Shown piece after piece: positions 1 through 9,029 of a stretch of 39,176 bases of DNA. A program made the translations under genes and the position numbers. This stretch comes from Planctomycetaceae bacterium (GTDB taxonomy: Bacteria; Planctomycetota; Planctomycetia; Planctomycetales; Planctomycetaceae). Position 1 is the first letter of the stretch, and each line of letters opens with the position of its first letter. The notes beneath the pieces were generated by a model that saw only the letters and a program-made list of their open reading frames with translations, made no database searches and was not told the DNA's origin. The stretch lies in the NCBI GenBank assembly GCA_016795145.1, contig JAEUII010000287.1, positions 1 to 39,176 of the forward strand, in the 5' to 3' direction.

Positions 1-812
1 AGTCTCATCATCCGAAGGTGACTCCTCTGATTGTTGCGAAGATCGAAAAGACCGAAGCGATCGATGACCTCGACAACATTCTGCACGTGACGGACGCAGT
101 GATGGTTGCTCGAGGAGACCTGGGTGTTGAAGCGGAGATTAGTCGAGTTCCGATTCTGCAGAAGCGAATCATCCAGCGGTGTAATGAACTTCGAATTCCG
201 GTCATTACCGCCACACAGATGCTCGACAGCATGCAGACAAACGATCTGCCAACACGAGCTGAAGTGACGGACGTTGCAAACGCGGTGATTGACGGCACTG
301 ATGCCGTGATGCTCTCGGGCGAGACCGCGATCGGTGCTCATCCCGTCCAGTGCGTTCGCATGATGGATCGCATTGCCGCCGAAGCAGAACCTTATGTCAG
401 TACGATCGAGCCTGCGGAGATTCGTGACGAGGAATCACGACGCGCACGACCGGTCACAGAAGCCGTCACACGCGGAGCCATTGCCGCAGCCGAGTATCTG
501 AAAGCCGACCTGATTGTTGTAGCGACAGTCACCGGCCGAACGGCTCTGGCACTTTCGCGCCTGCGAGGCCGCGTGCCGATTCTGGCGTTCACAGACCGCG
601 AAGATGTGGCTCGCCGCATGTGCCTCTACTGGGGCGTCACTGCGATTCTGAACCGAGTGACTCAACAGTCAGCTGATGCTCTGTTGCAGTATGTCATCCC
701 ATGGGGCCAGCGCAATGGGATTCTGCAGTCCGGCAGTAAACTGATCATCGTTGGCCACACAGCATGGCTGGGTGAAACGCACGACCTGATGATGGTCCAC
801 GTCGTTCCGTAG
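1..812 (+). CDS. pyk: Pyruvate kinase, C-terminal part (5' end outside window)
   Basis: This is the last glycolytic enzyme, transferring phosphate from phosphoenolpyruvate to ADP in the cytoplasm. The frame is open from base 3 into the window edge, so the GTG at 18 is an internal valine and not a start. About 270 residues remain of a family length near 475. Visible family signatures are the ARGDLG metal and substrate segment at 111-128, the barrel motif PVITATQMLDSM around 200-235, the AVMLSGETA segment near 300-330, and the C-terminal domain with VVATVTGRTALALSRLR. The protein ends at a TAG at 810-812. It converges on pyrF, 127 bp away. No allosteric-site assignment is attempted. Assignment is firm and only the N-terminal third to half is missing. 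Confidence 0.96.
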   Translation, partial: SHHPKVTPLIVAKIEKTEAIDDLDNILHVTDAVMVARGDLGVEAEISRVPILQKRIIQRCNELRIPVITATQMLDSMQTNDLPTRAEVTDVANAVIDGTDAVMLSGETAIGAHPVQCVRMMDRIAAEAEPYVSTIEPAEIRDEESRRARPVTEAVTRGAIAAAEYLKADLIVVATVTGRTALALSRLRGRVPILAFTDREDVARRMCLYWGVTAILNRVTQQSADALLQYVIPWGQRNGILQSGSKLIIVGHTAWLGETHDLMMVHVVP

Positions 813-860
813 CGATGCCGTCATCCCCGCGAATGCAGGAACCAAAACCGCAACTCTGTA

Positions 861-890
861 ACCGCGGATGAACGCAGATCAACGCGGATA
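861..890. repeat. Three tandem decamers, AACGCRGATN-like
   Basis: Three consecutive 10-bp units (ACCGCGGATG, AACGCAGATC, AACGCGGATA) lie in the gap between the convergent pyk and pyrF genes. Each matches the pattern A-M-CGC-R-GAT-N. I recognise this kind of degenerate decamer from intergenic DNA in other bacterial genomes, but I cannot assign a function. No hairpin terminator is evident in this gap. Confidence 0.55.
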
Positions 891-939
891 GAACAACAAA
901 AGACAACGGCTCGTGCGGTGCCGCCACAACCGGACGTTA

Positions 940-1887
940 TTAGCGCGAGAGACTTCCACACGGTGTGTTGGCCGCGAGGTCCGCGATCATGTCATGGATG
1001 GAAGCGAGCACCGCCTCGCGCCAGCGCGCTTCGCCAAACTGCTGTGCGTATGGTTTCTTCTGCCAGGCAAAGTTAATGCCTCGCGAGCTGTTAACGAGAG
1101 CCCCGAGTCCGGACGCTTCAAACGCGGAAGCGGTATCCGCCGACGTTCCGCCCTGTGCTCCGTAACCTGGAATGAGCAGGGGAACCTGAGGCATGCGAGC
1201 ACGCAGACTCTTCAGCTGTTCCGGCCACGTTGCTCCCACGACCGCACCGACAAGGCCATAGGGACTGTCACCGGTTACTGTTTCCAGGCTCAATCTCTGA
1301 ACGGTGTCCGCAACGACTTCGTAGACCGTTCGGCCATCGCTGGTGCGATCCTGAAACTCCGCCGCGCCGGGATTGCTGGTTCGGACGAGCACGTACAAAC
1401 CAGCCTGCCGCTTGCGAGCAACCTTTACGAATGGTTCCAGTGAATCGGTTCCCAGGTACGGATTGATCGTCAGTGCGTCGGCTGGCCAGTTGGCGGCATC
1501 CGGGTCTTCGCCGGCGAGCCATGCTTCGGCATACGCTTCTGCGGTCGTTCCAATGTCACCTCGTTTTGCATCCGCAATCACGATCAGCCCGGCCTTGCGA
1601 GCATGTGTCATGATCGAATGCAGAGCCGTCATGCCAGGCACGCCAAGCTGTTCAAAGAAGGCAACCTGCGGCTTAACCGCCGGGATCAGCGGCGATGCGA
1701 TGTCGATGAGTTCGCGGCCGAAGGCCTCGTATCCTCGAGCCTGCTGTTCGGTCGTGCTGCCGCCGAGTGATTCGGCCCAGGTGCGGATCTCTGCCGGAAG
1801 CCAGTCCCAGCGAGGATCGATGCCCATCAGTGCGGGAGTTTTTGTCGTTCGAATTTTTGCGTCGAGTCGTCCGGAATAACTGACCAT
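940..1887 (-). CDS. pyrF: Orotidine 5'-phosphate decarboxylase, type 2
   Basis: It decarboxylates OMP to UMP, the last step of de novo pyrimidine synthesis. At 315 residues it fits the longer PyrF subfamily 2 rather than the roughly 230-residue E. coli type. The catalytic signature DAKRGDIGTTA lies at residues 106-116 (D106, K108 and D111 of the charged network), with the substrate-side lysine in AVKPQ (K72). The phosphate-binding region appears late in the sequence as LLIPGYGAQGG. The start is an ATG at 1885-1887. The upstream VOC gene on the same strand ends 158 bp away, so a separate promoter is possible. It faces pyk tail to tail. Confidence 0.96.
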   Translation of the reverse strand: MVSYSGRLDAKIRTTKTPALMGIDPRWDWLPAEIRTWAESLGGSTTEQQARGYEAFGRELIDIASPLIPAVKPQVAFFEQLGVPGMTALHSIMTHARKAGLIVIADAKRGDIGTTAEAYAEAWLAGEDPDAANWPADALTINPYLGTDSLEPFVKVARKRQAGLYVLVRTSNPGAAEFQDRTSDGRTVYEVVADTVQRLSLETVTGDSPYGLVGAVVGATWPEQLKSLRARMPQVPLLIPGYGAQGGTSADTASAFEASGLGALVNSSRGINFAWQKKPYAQQFGEARWREAVLASIHDMIADLAANTPCGSLSR

Positions 1888-2045
1888 GAGCCTGCCTGTT
1901 GAACGGAAACCTCAGATGTACCAGCCGCCAAAACTCGCGGGAGCGGCACTGTAACGGCGATCAGGGAATGTGCCGAGGATTCAGGACCGACTTCCAATCC
2001 GCGCCAACGCTTTCTCAGAACAAGGGCAGGCGGGGCGTGATCTTT

Positions 2046-2480
2046 CTAAGTCGAACCCCAGCGAGCATTCTGGAGAACGATGCGATAGCCATCCGGGTCC
2101 TGGAACGTCTTTCCATTCACGTCCCAATACGGATTGAAAGCACTGACCGGTCTGTGGCCGGCAGCCTCCAGTTTCTGAACAGCATTCTGCCACTCAGCGC
2201 GATCCGGCAGATAGAAAACCAGCAGATTATCTTCCGTCGGAGCGCGCCCGGCTGCGTGTCCGGTCTTCCGAGTAAACTCCAGGTGGTAGGATGCTCCTGG
2301 AAAGCCAAGCATCACGCCATCAAATCCGTCGTGGTCTTTGAATTCGTACAGGACGCTGAAGCCTAAGCCGTCTCGATAGAAACGCACGACCGCTTCAAGA
2401 TCATCCGATGGCCGCGCGACTCGCAGGTGCGCCCCGGCAAGTGTCGACCGTGAACTCAGTGGGGAAGAGTCGAACGTCAT
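2046..2480 (-). CDS. VOC-family (glyoxalase/bleomycin resistance-like) protein
   Basis: This 144-residue protein has the vicinal-oxygen-chelate layout. A first beta-alpha-beta-beta-beta unit begins at HLRVARPSDDLEAVVRFYRDGLGF, and the second half ends in the typical VNGKTFQDPDGYRIVLQNA. Candidate metal ligands are the His near residue 18, the Glu in YHLEFTRKTGH and a late acidic residue, but the ligand set cannot be confirmed by eye. Substrate is unknown; the fold covers lyases, dioxygenases and antibiotic-binding proteins. The ATG is 27 bp downstream of the halogenase stop on the same strand, so the two are probably co-transcribed. It could process or bind a product of that enzyme, but this is inference. 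Confidence 0.85.
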   Translation of the reverse strand: MTFDSSPLSSRSTLAGAHLRVARPSDDLEAVVRFYRDGLGFSVLYEFKDHDGFDGVMLGFPGASYHLEFTRKTGHAAGRAPTEDNLLVFYLPDRAEWQNAVQKLEAAGHRPVSAFNPYWDVNGKTFQDPDGYRIVLQNARWGST

Positions 2481-2507
2481 GCGTCTGTCCTGTTGCCGTT
2501 TGCTCTG

Positions 2508-4037
2508 TCAGGCTGAGCGACGCCAGGCCTGGATGCCCCGCGCCGATTCGTGAGGCGCAAGCTGAGCGAGTGCGTGGTGATTCTGGACCGTGATGGAATC
2601 CAAAACATGCTGGACCATGTCTGTCGTCGCGGCCATTGCAAACAGAGGTGCTCGTTTTGGGAGGCGTCGGCTTCCCGCCAGAATGTGGTAGTAGCTCGTG
2701 TCAGGAAATGCTTCCCGCTGCAGCACATCGAACATGCCTGTTTCGTCATACAACTGCAGCCGCTGAGTCAGAGCTGAAGACAATGCAGCGTTGCGAGCTG
2801 CTTTCCAGAACGGTGTGTCATCACGCTGACTGAGCCAGTAGTGCATTTGGACAAAGTCACGCACATCGTCATACAGCTTGGCCATCGCAGAGTTGTAGTA
2901 ATCTCTGGACGCGGAGAATTCGCCTCGCAATGAGAACAGCTGGAGGAACAGTTCGATGCCTACCTGGCTCAGGTGAATGCCGGTCGATTCCAGCGGTTCG
3001 AGGAAGCCAGCGGACAGACCGACGGCAAGCACATTGTGTTTCCAGAAACTGGACTGACGGCCGACTCGCATCTTTAGAAATCGTGGAGTTGCCTTTGAAA
3101 GGTCAAGTTCCGGAACCGCCTGTTGAAACTGGTCCCAGGCTGTTTCTTCGGTGATAAACTGAGAGCTGTAGACGTACCCAAGCCCAGTGTGCTCAATGAG
3201 CGGGATCTGCCACATCCATCCCGCCTGAAGTGCTTTGGACACGGTGAATGGAGGAATGCGAGCACCGCCGGGGATCTTCCACGCGACGGCGCGGTCGCAC
3301 AGCAGATTCTGATTCCAGGACTGGAACGGGTCCTGGAGTGTTTCATTCATCAGGATGGAACGAAAGCCAGAGCAATCAATGAAGAAGTCGGCAGTGACAG
3401 TCTGACCCTGAGTGACATGCACCATCTCGACATCACCGGATTCGTTTCGAACGGCAGACTCCACGGCACCATGGACTTCGCGCACGCCGGCTGTGAGAGC
3501 AACCTGTCTCAACCAGCCCGCAAGAGCTTCCGCGTTAAAGTGAAACGCATAAGACTGCGTTTCGGCGATTGGCGATGCTCCCTGCGCGAAATGGGGCCCA
3601 CGTCCGTGAATGCACGCGTGATAGTGCAGTGAGTATTCGTGATAAGGCAGAACCGCTTCGCCTCGCTGCCGCTGAGCCATCCACCAGGGGAACAGATCGC
3701 GTCCATCAATCTTCGCACCGCAGACACCAAAGGGATGCCAGTGGTCACTGCCGGCGTCAATCCAGTCAAGGAATCGAATGGCAAGCTTGTAGGTACCTTC
3801 GCAGGCTCGCATCATCTCTGCTTCATCGGCCTGAAAGCGTTTGAGCAGACTCACGAGTGAAGGAATGGACGCTTCGCCAACACCGATTCCCCGAGGCCCA
3901 GGCGGCTCGATGACTGTGATCTGGCAGACATCCCGGGGAATCGTTCGAGCCAGCATCGCGGCTGTCATCCAGCCTGATGTCCCGCCACCGGCGATCGCGA
4001 TGTGGCGCACTCCGCGAGGTTCCGTCTGGTTGTTCAT
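2508..4037 (-). CDS. Flavin-dependent (tryptophan-type) halogenase
   Basis: The 509-residue sequence matches the tryptophan halogenase family (PrnA/RebH type), which uses FADH2, O2 and chloride or bromide to halogenate an activated substrate. Seen directly: the FAD dinucleotide motif GGGTSGW at residues 17-23; GVGEASIPS at 52-60; a lysine in GTYKLAIRF (K84) where the catalytic lysine (K79 of PrnA) lies; the halogenase hallmark WxWxIP at 274-279; and FLEPLESTGIHL around 345-356, which carries the Glu-Ser pair thought to bind the halide region (E350, S351). It starts at an ATG at 4035-4037. No flavin reductase or peptide/polyketide synthetase gene is in the window, so substrate and partner reductase are unknown. 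Downstream on the same strand is the VOC gene. Family members also act on substrates other than free tryptophan. Confidence 0.93.
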   Translation of the reverse strand: MNNQTEPRGVRHIAIAGGGTSGWMTAAMLARTIPRDVCQITVIEPPGPRGIGVGEASIPSLVSLLKRFQADEAEMMRACEGTYKLAIRFLDWIDAGSDHWHPFGVCGAKIDGRDLFPWWMAQRQRGEAVLPYHEYSLHYHACIHGRGPHFAQGASPIAETQSYAFHFNAEALAGWLRQVALTAGVREVHGAVESAVRNESGDVEMVHVTQGQTVTADFFIDCSGFRSILMNETLQDPFQSWNQNLLCDRAVAWKIPGGARIPPFTVSKALQAGWMWQIPLIEHTGLGYVYSSQFITEETAWDQFQQAVPELDLSKATPRFLKMRVGRQSSFWKHNVLAVGLSAGFLEPLESTGIHLSQVGIELFLQLFSLRGEFSASRDYYNSAMAKLYDDVRDFVQMHYWLSQRDDTPFWKAARNAALSSALTQRLQLYDETGMFDVLQREAFPDTSYYHILAGSRRLPKRAPLFAMAATTDMVQHVLDSITVQNHHALAQLAPHESARGIQAWRRSA

Positions 4038-4186
4038 TCGAGACTCCGTTCTCTGAATGATCTGAGATTTTCAGGCTGCTGACTTAGCTCTGGTTCGCAA
4101 CCCGAAACGTCAGTGTGGGATCAAAATTGAAAGGCTCGAAACAGTCATCCCTCGCTGACGCAACGGGTTGTGAGTAAACCACTGGA

Positions 4187-4705
4187 TCATGATCCTTGAG
4201 CTGAGTTCTCTCCTGGCGGCGTTGTGTCTTCGAACATTCCGCGTTCGCGATTTTTGCGCGACTTGCGGGGATCGAACACCTGGCCGCTCATTGCGATCCA
4301 GACTCCGTCTTCGGTTTGGCCCTGAAGGACACCCAGAGCCATACCGACGTTGAAGACGGCATCGGTGTTCTTGAAATTCGCCGGCTGCATCGCTCCGGTC
4401 AGAACGATGCGTCGCCCGGGAATGTCGAGCAGTACGCGAGCTGTTTCGATCATGGTGTCCGTGCCATGAGTAATCACTATTCGCTGTTCGGGACAGGCAA
4501 GAACCGCCTCGCGCACAAGCTGACGATCCTGGTCCGTCATGTCCAGACTGTCTTTTCGCATGACAGACTGAACCGTGTACTCAAACGCAACCGGCAGCTC
4601 CTGAAGAATGCGCTCAACGCCCGGAGGTCCCACCTGATACTGACTTAACTGGTCGAAATAAACTTTGTCGATCGTTCCGCCACAGGTCAAAAATCGAATT
4701 CGCAT
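4187..4705 (-). CDS. Single-domain asparaginase-like protein
   Basis: The 172-residue protein corresponds only to the N-terminal catalytic domain of L-asparaginases (usually about 330 residues). The active-site set is visible: GGTID with T11, KDSLDMTD around 51-58, HGTDTM with T82 and D83, and a lysine (K151) in VFDPRKSRKN that aligns with the catalytic lysine region of E. coli AnsB. The second domain is absent. The open reading frame ends cleanly with a hydrophilic tail, so this looks like the stand-alone domain family rather than a broken gene. In full-length enzymes the C-terminal domain of a neighbouring subunit completes the active site, so amidohydrolase activity on asparagine is not assured. 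It sits between a lipoprotein and the halogenase on the same strand. Confidence 0.85.
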   Translation of the reverse strand: MRIRFLTCGGTIDKVYFDQLSQYQVGPPGVERILQELPVAFEYTVQSVMRKDSLDMTDQDRQLVREAVLACPEQRIVITHGTDTMIETARVLLDIPGRRIVLTGAMQPANFKNTDAVFNVGMALGVLQGQTEDGVWIAMSGQVFDPRKSRKNRERGMFEDTTPPGENSAQGS

Positions 4706-4795
4706 AACGAGTGTTTGTTCGCACGATTGAAGGATTGCATCTGCCGGACAGGCAGCAGTCGAGCCCGGTTTCTTTTTCTCAAAGATCGACTCACG

Positions 4796-5239
4796 CTATT
4801 TCATGATGGCCTTTTCCACTTTCAGTTCGATGTCATTCATGTCTTTTGCTTCGATGACAACAAACAGCGGCGATGTGGAATAAGACGCATAGGCAGGATC
4901 GACTGGAGCTCCGTGATCAAGCTGATGTTTGGTGAGGCCGTCATTCACAATCAGCTGTGTCACGATCGCGATGTGTTTTCCGGCACACGCACCGTCGCTG
5001 GGGGTAAACGTTCCCAGCACAAAGGACCCATCCTGCTGAATGGTTCCCGTCGCATTGATTTTGTGCTCTTCAGAAAGCAGTTCGATGGTTCCCAGTCGAA
5101 CAGGGCTGCCATCCGAGAAGACAACTTTTCCGCGAGTCGGATAGGTTTCCGGGCGCCCCTGGCCGCAGCCTGACAGAAGAGTCAGCAGGCCAGGAATCAT
5201 GATCAGCAAACTACGACGAGCAAGACATGTGAAGAACAA
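4796..5239 (-). CDS. Small lipoprotein with a regulatory beta-sandwich domain
   Basis: The 147-residue protein has a lipoprotein signal: RR in the n-region, a hydrophobic core and the lipobox LSGC with C25. The rest (TYPTRGKVVFSDGSPVRLGTIE onwards) resembles the carboxypeptidase-regulatory/transthyretin-like domain that planctomycetes place in very many small lipoproteins. Function is unknown. The start is TTG at 5237-5239, supported by an AGAGG Shine-Dalgarno about 9 nt upstream; the later ATG (5198-5200) would remove the positive n-region. It lies 76 bp downstream of the DUF1559 gene on the same strand. That pairing is common in this phylum and suggests an operon. Confidence 0.85.
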   Translation of the reverse strand: MFFTCLARRSLLIMIPGLLTLLSGCGQGRPETYPTRGKVVFSDGSPVRLGTIELLSEEHKINATGTIQQDGSFVLGTFTPSDGACAGKHIAIVTQLIVNDGLTKHQLDHGAPVDPAYASYSTSPLFVVIEAKDMNDIELKVEKAIMK

Positions 5240-5315
5240 AGTCGACGTCCTCTTTATCGCATACGACAGACGAAGTGCCTGGCAGATTCACGCTTAAAAG
5301 GCCACCTGAGCAGGT

Positions 5316-6386
5316 CTAGTACCCTTCAAAGCGAAGTCCATCGCTTCGATTGCAGAGACTTGCCAGAACCTGTGTACTGATTGACGAAGAAATGGCACGT
5401 GCGCTGCCGTCGCAGAGAGCGAACTGGGCAGACTCACCATGAGCACTTCCAAATGAGTAAACATTGGCACGCTGATCATCCGGACTGTGAGCGATCGGGA
5501 CTCCCGGGCCGCCAACTCGTGCGAAATGAGTCATGTGGCGCCCGAAGTAGGCTGGACCGTTGAACGGGCTCTGAGTCATCCTGTCGCTGGGAATATGTGG
5601 TTCTCCGATCAGCAGAGTCTGACTTGTGCCATCCTTGATGTCTGCCATCGTAACTGTGTCGACCCAGTCTCGATCGAGCACCGGCTTATCGTTCGTCGAC
5701 AGAGTCAAATTCAGCTTCGGCTGGCTGGAGATGATGACACCATTTCCGCGGCCACCCCAATAGAAGTCAGTATCGCGACCAATCGCACCGGCAGAATTGT
5801 CTCCATGATTCCCGACATAATCCGCGACCGCGCCGCCCGGGATTACCTGAACTCCACCAGGGCAACCGCAGGGAAACTTGATCTCAACGCGAACATCTTC
5901 CGCAATGGCGTTCGTTGCCGAATGTCGTTCCGGACAAAGGTATGTGGGAACAACACGTCGGCGAACCGGTTCGCTGTGTTCCCCATACGTCTTGAACACG
6001 TCCCATTCGGCTGCCATCCCGGCCTGTTCGATATAGGGCAGGAGATGGATCAGCCACGATGGCTCGTCCATTCCAGGCTCAGTCGCCGTTTCATTGTTGG
6101 TAGTTCGCTGTTTGTTGATGATCAGGCGAGCTGGCGGAAACTTCCTGTTGGAGTCGTGAAAGTTGTGAAGCGCCAAACCCATCTGCTTCAGGTTGTTCAA
6201 ACACTGAGTACGACGGGCTGCGGCTCTGGCCTGCTGAACGGCTGGCAGAAGAATGCCGATGAGGACCGCGATGATTGCGATCACAACCAGCAGTTCAATA
6301 AGGGTGAACCCACGGCGATTCGGACAAGTCTGAGAGGTCTGCAATTCATGCAGACGTGATTGCCGACGAAGGAGCACAGAACGCAT
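5316..6386 (-). CDS. DUF1559 protein with prepilin-type N-terminus
   Basis: This is a 356-residue member of the large planctomycete DUF1559 family. The prepilin cleavage and methylation motif [16 protein letters not shown] has its cleavage glycine at G26 and the conserved glutamate at E31, followed by the hydrophobic helix and the typical [14 protein letters not shown]. The C-terminal signature H-x9-DG is present (H316, D326, G327). Such proteins resemble type II secretion pseudopilins, and their physiological role is not established. The start ATG (6384-6386) has an AAGGA element about 9 nt upstream. The lipoprotein gene follows on the same strand. Confidence 0.95.
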   Translation of the reverse strand: MRSVLLRRQSRLHELQTSQTCPNRRGFTLIELLVVIAIIAVLIGILLPAVQQARAAARRTQCLNNLKQMGLALHNFHDSNRKFPPARLIINKQRTTNNETATEPGMDEPSWLIHLLPYIEQAGMAAEWDVFKTYGEHSEPVRRRVVPTYLCPERHSATNAIAEDVRVEIKFPCGCPGGVQVIPGGAVADYVGNHGDNSAGAIGRDTDFYWGGRGNGVIISSQPKLNLTLSTNDKPVLDRDWVDTVTMADIKDGTSQTLLIGEPHIPSDRMTQSPFNGPAYFGRHMTHFARVGGPGVPIAHSPDDQRANVYSFGSAHGESAQFALCDGSARAISSSISTQVLASLCNRSDGLRFEGY

Positions 6387-6732
6387 CGCTTCGATCCTTA
6401 AGATGACCTTCGAAGTAAATCTCGTGGTGCCACAAAACCAGCAAATTTCCGCTCAATCACCTGCGACCGTGATTTTCGCACAGAGGGTGAACCAGGCGAA
6501 AGTCCTACCGGCACAAATTCTGCCGTCTCAGCAACAATCGGAATACACTGCTTTGAAAGCCCGACAAAACTTGATGAAACTCGGAATTGTACTGAAGATT
6601 GTCATCCGGCGCCGGGGAGTTTCGTTGGTCGATCCTGCCAGGTTTTTGAGCAGCCGAGCGAATTACACGAACCGGGCCGCTTCCGACGGCTGAATTCTCG
6701 TGACTTTTGCACAGACTCCGTACAATCAGGCT
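6387..6732. other. Divergent intergenic region without a recognisable gene
   Basis: These 346 bp separate the divergent DUF1559 and NfeD-type genes and must hold promoters for both. The only long frame (6403-6693, +) has no ribosome-binding site and no recognisable protein character. I see no hairpin or repeat strong enough to name and no convincing promoter pair. Confidence 0.5.
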
Positions 6733-8973
6733 ATGAAACCGATTCTTCGAGTTCTGTTGTTTGTTTCCTGTTTTGCAGGCACTTCGTTCGTTCTGAAAGC
6801 CCAGGAGGCTGAAGGTGAAGCGAAGAAGGCTGTGGAGCCGTTTGGCCGCTTTGTGACGGTCACGTCGCCGATTTCCGATCAGACAGTCAGCCTGATCAAC
6901 AATACGGCTTTGGAACTTCAGGCGCAGTCCGTTCGCGAATCACGCCCGGCGATACTGGTCCTGGAAATCGAATCCGGCTCCAGTCGATTTGGTCAGGTAC
7001 GCGACATTGCTGCGTTTCTGACATCAGCAGAACTCAGCAGCGTTCGCACGATAGCGTGGATTCCCAAAACGGTTGAAGGTAATCACGCCGTTCTGGCCCT
7101 GGCGTGTCATGAGATCATCATGCACCCGGACGCGTCTCTTGGCGATATTTCCCGCGGACAGCCGCTGGAAGAATCGGACGAGTCATTCATCCTGGCCCTT
7201 GCTGATCGTCGACGGAACAACCGACTGTCCCGAGGCATCATCAGTGCGATGCTGAATCCTTCGATTGCGCTTCGCCGGATTTCGATGACTGACGAGACCG
7301 GCGCGAAGTCTCAGAAGTTTGTCACCGTCGAAGAGCTTCGACTGCTCCAGCAGCAGAATCTGGAGATCTCGGATGTGGAGACAGTGAAGGAAGCTGGCAG
7401 TCCGGGACTGTTCAACGCGACCGATGCGATGAAGTCCGGCTTCCTTGTCGGACGAACCGTCAAGACTCGCCCGGAACTCACTGAGGCTTTGGGTCTGCCA
7501 AGAGAAGCAATGAGACAGCAGACGGATGGAAAGCCCGTGAAGTCTCGACTGATCGAAGTTCACGGAGTCATCGGTCACACACTTCAGGATTTCGTGTTGC
7601 GAGAGATTCGTACTGCGGTTTCTGACGGTGTGAACCTGTTGATCCTGGAAATTGATTCTCCAGGAGGCAGCAAGGACATCGCCGAAGAGATCTCGATGAC
7701 GCTTGCGGATCTGGACCCGGCGAAGATCACAACGGTTGCCTGGATTCCGCGGGGAGCGTGGAGCGGCGGGGCTCTGATCGCTTTTGGTTGTGACCAGATC
7801 ATGATGCATGCGGATGCTCAGATCGGCGACATCGGAGTCATCATGCAGACTCAGCCGGGAGGAGCGTTCGAACGTGCTCCGGAAAAAATCGTCAGCCCGT
7901 TCCTTGAGTTTGTCGCGTCCATCGCCAAACGAAAGAACCGAGCTCCGGGCCTGCTTCAGGCGATGGTGGACAAGGATCTTGAGATCTTTGAAGTGACGAA
8001 CAAAGTTGACGGACGTGTCACCTGGATGTCCGAACACGAGATCCAGGCCCAGCCCGATGAATGGATCAAGGGCCCGATGGTGCCGGAAAGTCGCAAAGGA
8101 GTCCTGCTGACTCTGCGCGGCGAACGGGCTCATCAGTTGCGGCTGGCAGAGGCTCCCTGTGCTGATATGAATGAACTGCGTCGACGACTCGGGATTCCGG
8201 CAGATGTTCAGCTGGTTGCTGTCCAGAGAACATGGGTCGACGGGTTCGTTGCGTTTTTGAACTCGGGGTTCGGTGGCTTCCTTCTTCTGAGTGCCGCGAT
8301 CATCTGTCTCTATGTGGAAGCTCATATGCCAACGGGAGCGTTCGCAATTCCCGCACTGATCTGCTTCGTCCTGTTCTTCTGGAGCCGCTTCCTGGGCGGA
8401 ACGGCCGGACTTCTGGAGTTCATCCTATTTGCACTTGGCCTGGGATTGCTGGCGCTGGAGATCTTTGTCATCCCAGGCTTCGGCGTCTTTGGAATCACCG
8501 GCATCCTGCTGCTGCTGTTGTCGCTGGTCATGGCAAGTCATACCTTCGCAGGGATGAATGCCACGGAGAGCTTTGAAGAGTCGATGGGAAGTCTGGGTTC
8601 GCTCACGGCCGCGATGGTCACTGTGATCGTCACGGCCGTTGTTCTGAATCGGTTCCTGCCAACCATTCCCTGGATCAATCGGCTGATCCTGACGCCTCCT
8701 GGTTATGCAGCCGGAGGAGCCGGTCCACTTCTGAACCCTGCTCTGTCGGTCGGAAGCGATTCAGGGCCTGTCGATCCCGGAACGATTGGAACAGCCGCTT
8801 CCGCTCTGCGACCATCGGGCAAGGGAATGTTCGGAGACAAGTACATCGATGTCGTCAGCGATGGTGCCTATATTGACCATGGTTCGGCGATTGAGGTGAT
8901 CCGCATCGCCGGCAACCGTGTCATTGTGCGTGCCATTCAGAAAAGCGAAAACAACGCTGAATCGCTGGCCTGA
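6733..8973 (+). CDS. NfeD/ClpP-class membrane serine protease with two protease-like domains
   Basis: From the ATG at 6733 the protein has 746 residues: a signal peptide (1-23), two ClpP/crotonase-fold domains (about 35-250 and 270-480), a bundle of membrane segments (about 510-640) and a C-terminal OB-fold NfeD domain (695-737). The second protease domain has SPGGS at 309-313 and a serine in GAWSGG (S344). A lysine (K385) lies 41 residues later, the spacing of the Ser97/Lys138 dyad in the archaeal homologue PH1510. The first domain repeats the same pattern (WIPKTVEGNHAV...DASLGDI) but has Asn-His in place of the serine, so it is probably inactive. Family members cleave membrane proteins such as stomatins. 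The GTG at 6700 is in frame but would add a poor N-terminus before the signal peptide. Confidence 0.9.
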   Translation: MKPILRVLLFVSCFAGTSFVLKAQEAEGEAKKAVEPFGRFVTVTSPISDQTVSLINNTALELQAQSVRESRPAILVLEIESGSSRFGQVRDIAAFLTSAELSSVRTIAWIPKTVEGNHAVLALACHEIIMHPDASLGDISRGQPLEESDESFILALADRRRNNRLSRGIISAMLNPSIALRRISMTDETGAKSQKFVTVEELRLLQQQNLEISDVETVKEAGSPGLFNATDAMKSGFLVGRTVKTRPELTEALGLPREAMRQQTDGKPVKSRLIEVHGVIGHTLQDFVLREIRTAVSDGVNLLILEIDSPGGSKDIAEEISMTLADLDPAKITTVAWIPRGAWSGGALIAFGCDQIMMHADAQIGDIGVIMQTQPGGAFERAPEKIVSPFLEFVASIAKRKNRAPGLLQAMVDKDLEIFEVTNKVDGRVTWMSEHEIQAQPDEWIKGPMVPESRKGVLLTLRGERAHQLRLAEAPCADMNELRRRLGIPADVQLVAVQRTWVDGFVAFLNSGFGGFLLLSAAIICLYVEAHMPTGAFAIPALICFVLFFWSRFLGGTAGLLEFILFALGLGLLALEIFVIPGFGVFGITGILLLLLSLVMASHTFAGMNATESFEESMGSLGSLTAAMVTVIVTAVVLNRFLPTIPWINRLILTPPGYAAGGAGPLLNPALSVGSDSGPVDPGTIGTAASALRPSGKGMFGDKYIDVVSDGAYIDHGSAIEVIRIAGNRVIVRAIQKSENNAESLA

Positions 8974-8984
8974 CAGTCAAGGAC

Positions 8985-9020
8985 GCTGAAGCGGGTGCAG
9001 GTGTTGAAGCGGGTAAAGGT
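8985..9020 (+). repeat. Two tandem 18-bp units before a small gene
   Basis: GCTGAAGCGGGTGCAGGT at 8985-9002 is followed by GTTGAAGCGGGTAAAGGT at 9003-9020 (three mismatches), then by the start of a third unit. The array fills the 56-bp gap between the NfeD-type gene and the ATG at 9030, and it is in frame with that ATG, with no stop between. The AAAGGT in the second unit may serve as a ribosome-binding site. Confidence 0.6.
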
Positions 9021-9029
9021 GCTGAGACG

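Noticed and set aside
4187..4705. Asparaginase gene as a truncated pseudogene
   Set aside because: The catalytic residues including the distal lysine K151 are present and the stop follows a sensible tail. Stand-alone domains of this length are known.
2046..5239. A halogenated natural-product gene cluster
   Set aside because: Neighbours are a lipoprotein, an asparaginase-like protein, a VOC protein and pyrF. There is no synthetase, carrier protein or dedicated exporter.
6403..6693. A 96-codon plus-strand frame upstream of the NfeD-type gene
   Set aside because: No ribosome-binding site and no protein-like composition. It covers the divergent promoter region, so it is most likely chance.
7183..8325. 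A 380-codon minus-strand frame across the NfeD-type gene
   Set aside because: The plus-strand frame has clear domains. The antisense reading is rich in Ser, His and Arg and shows no domain.
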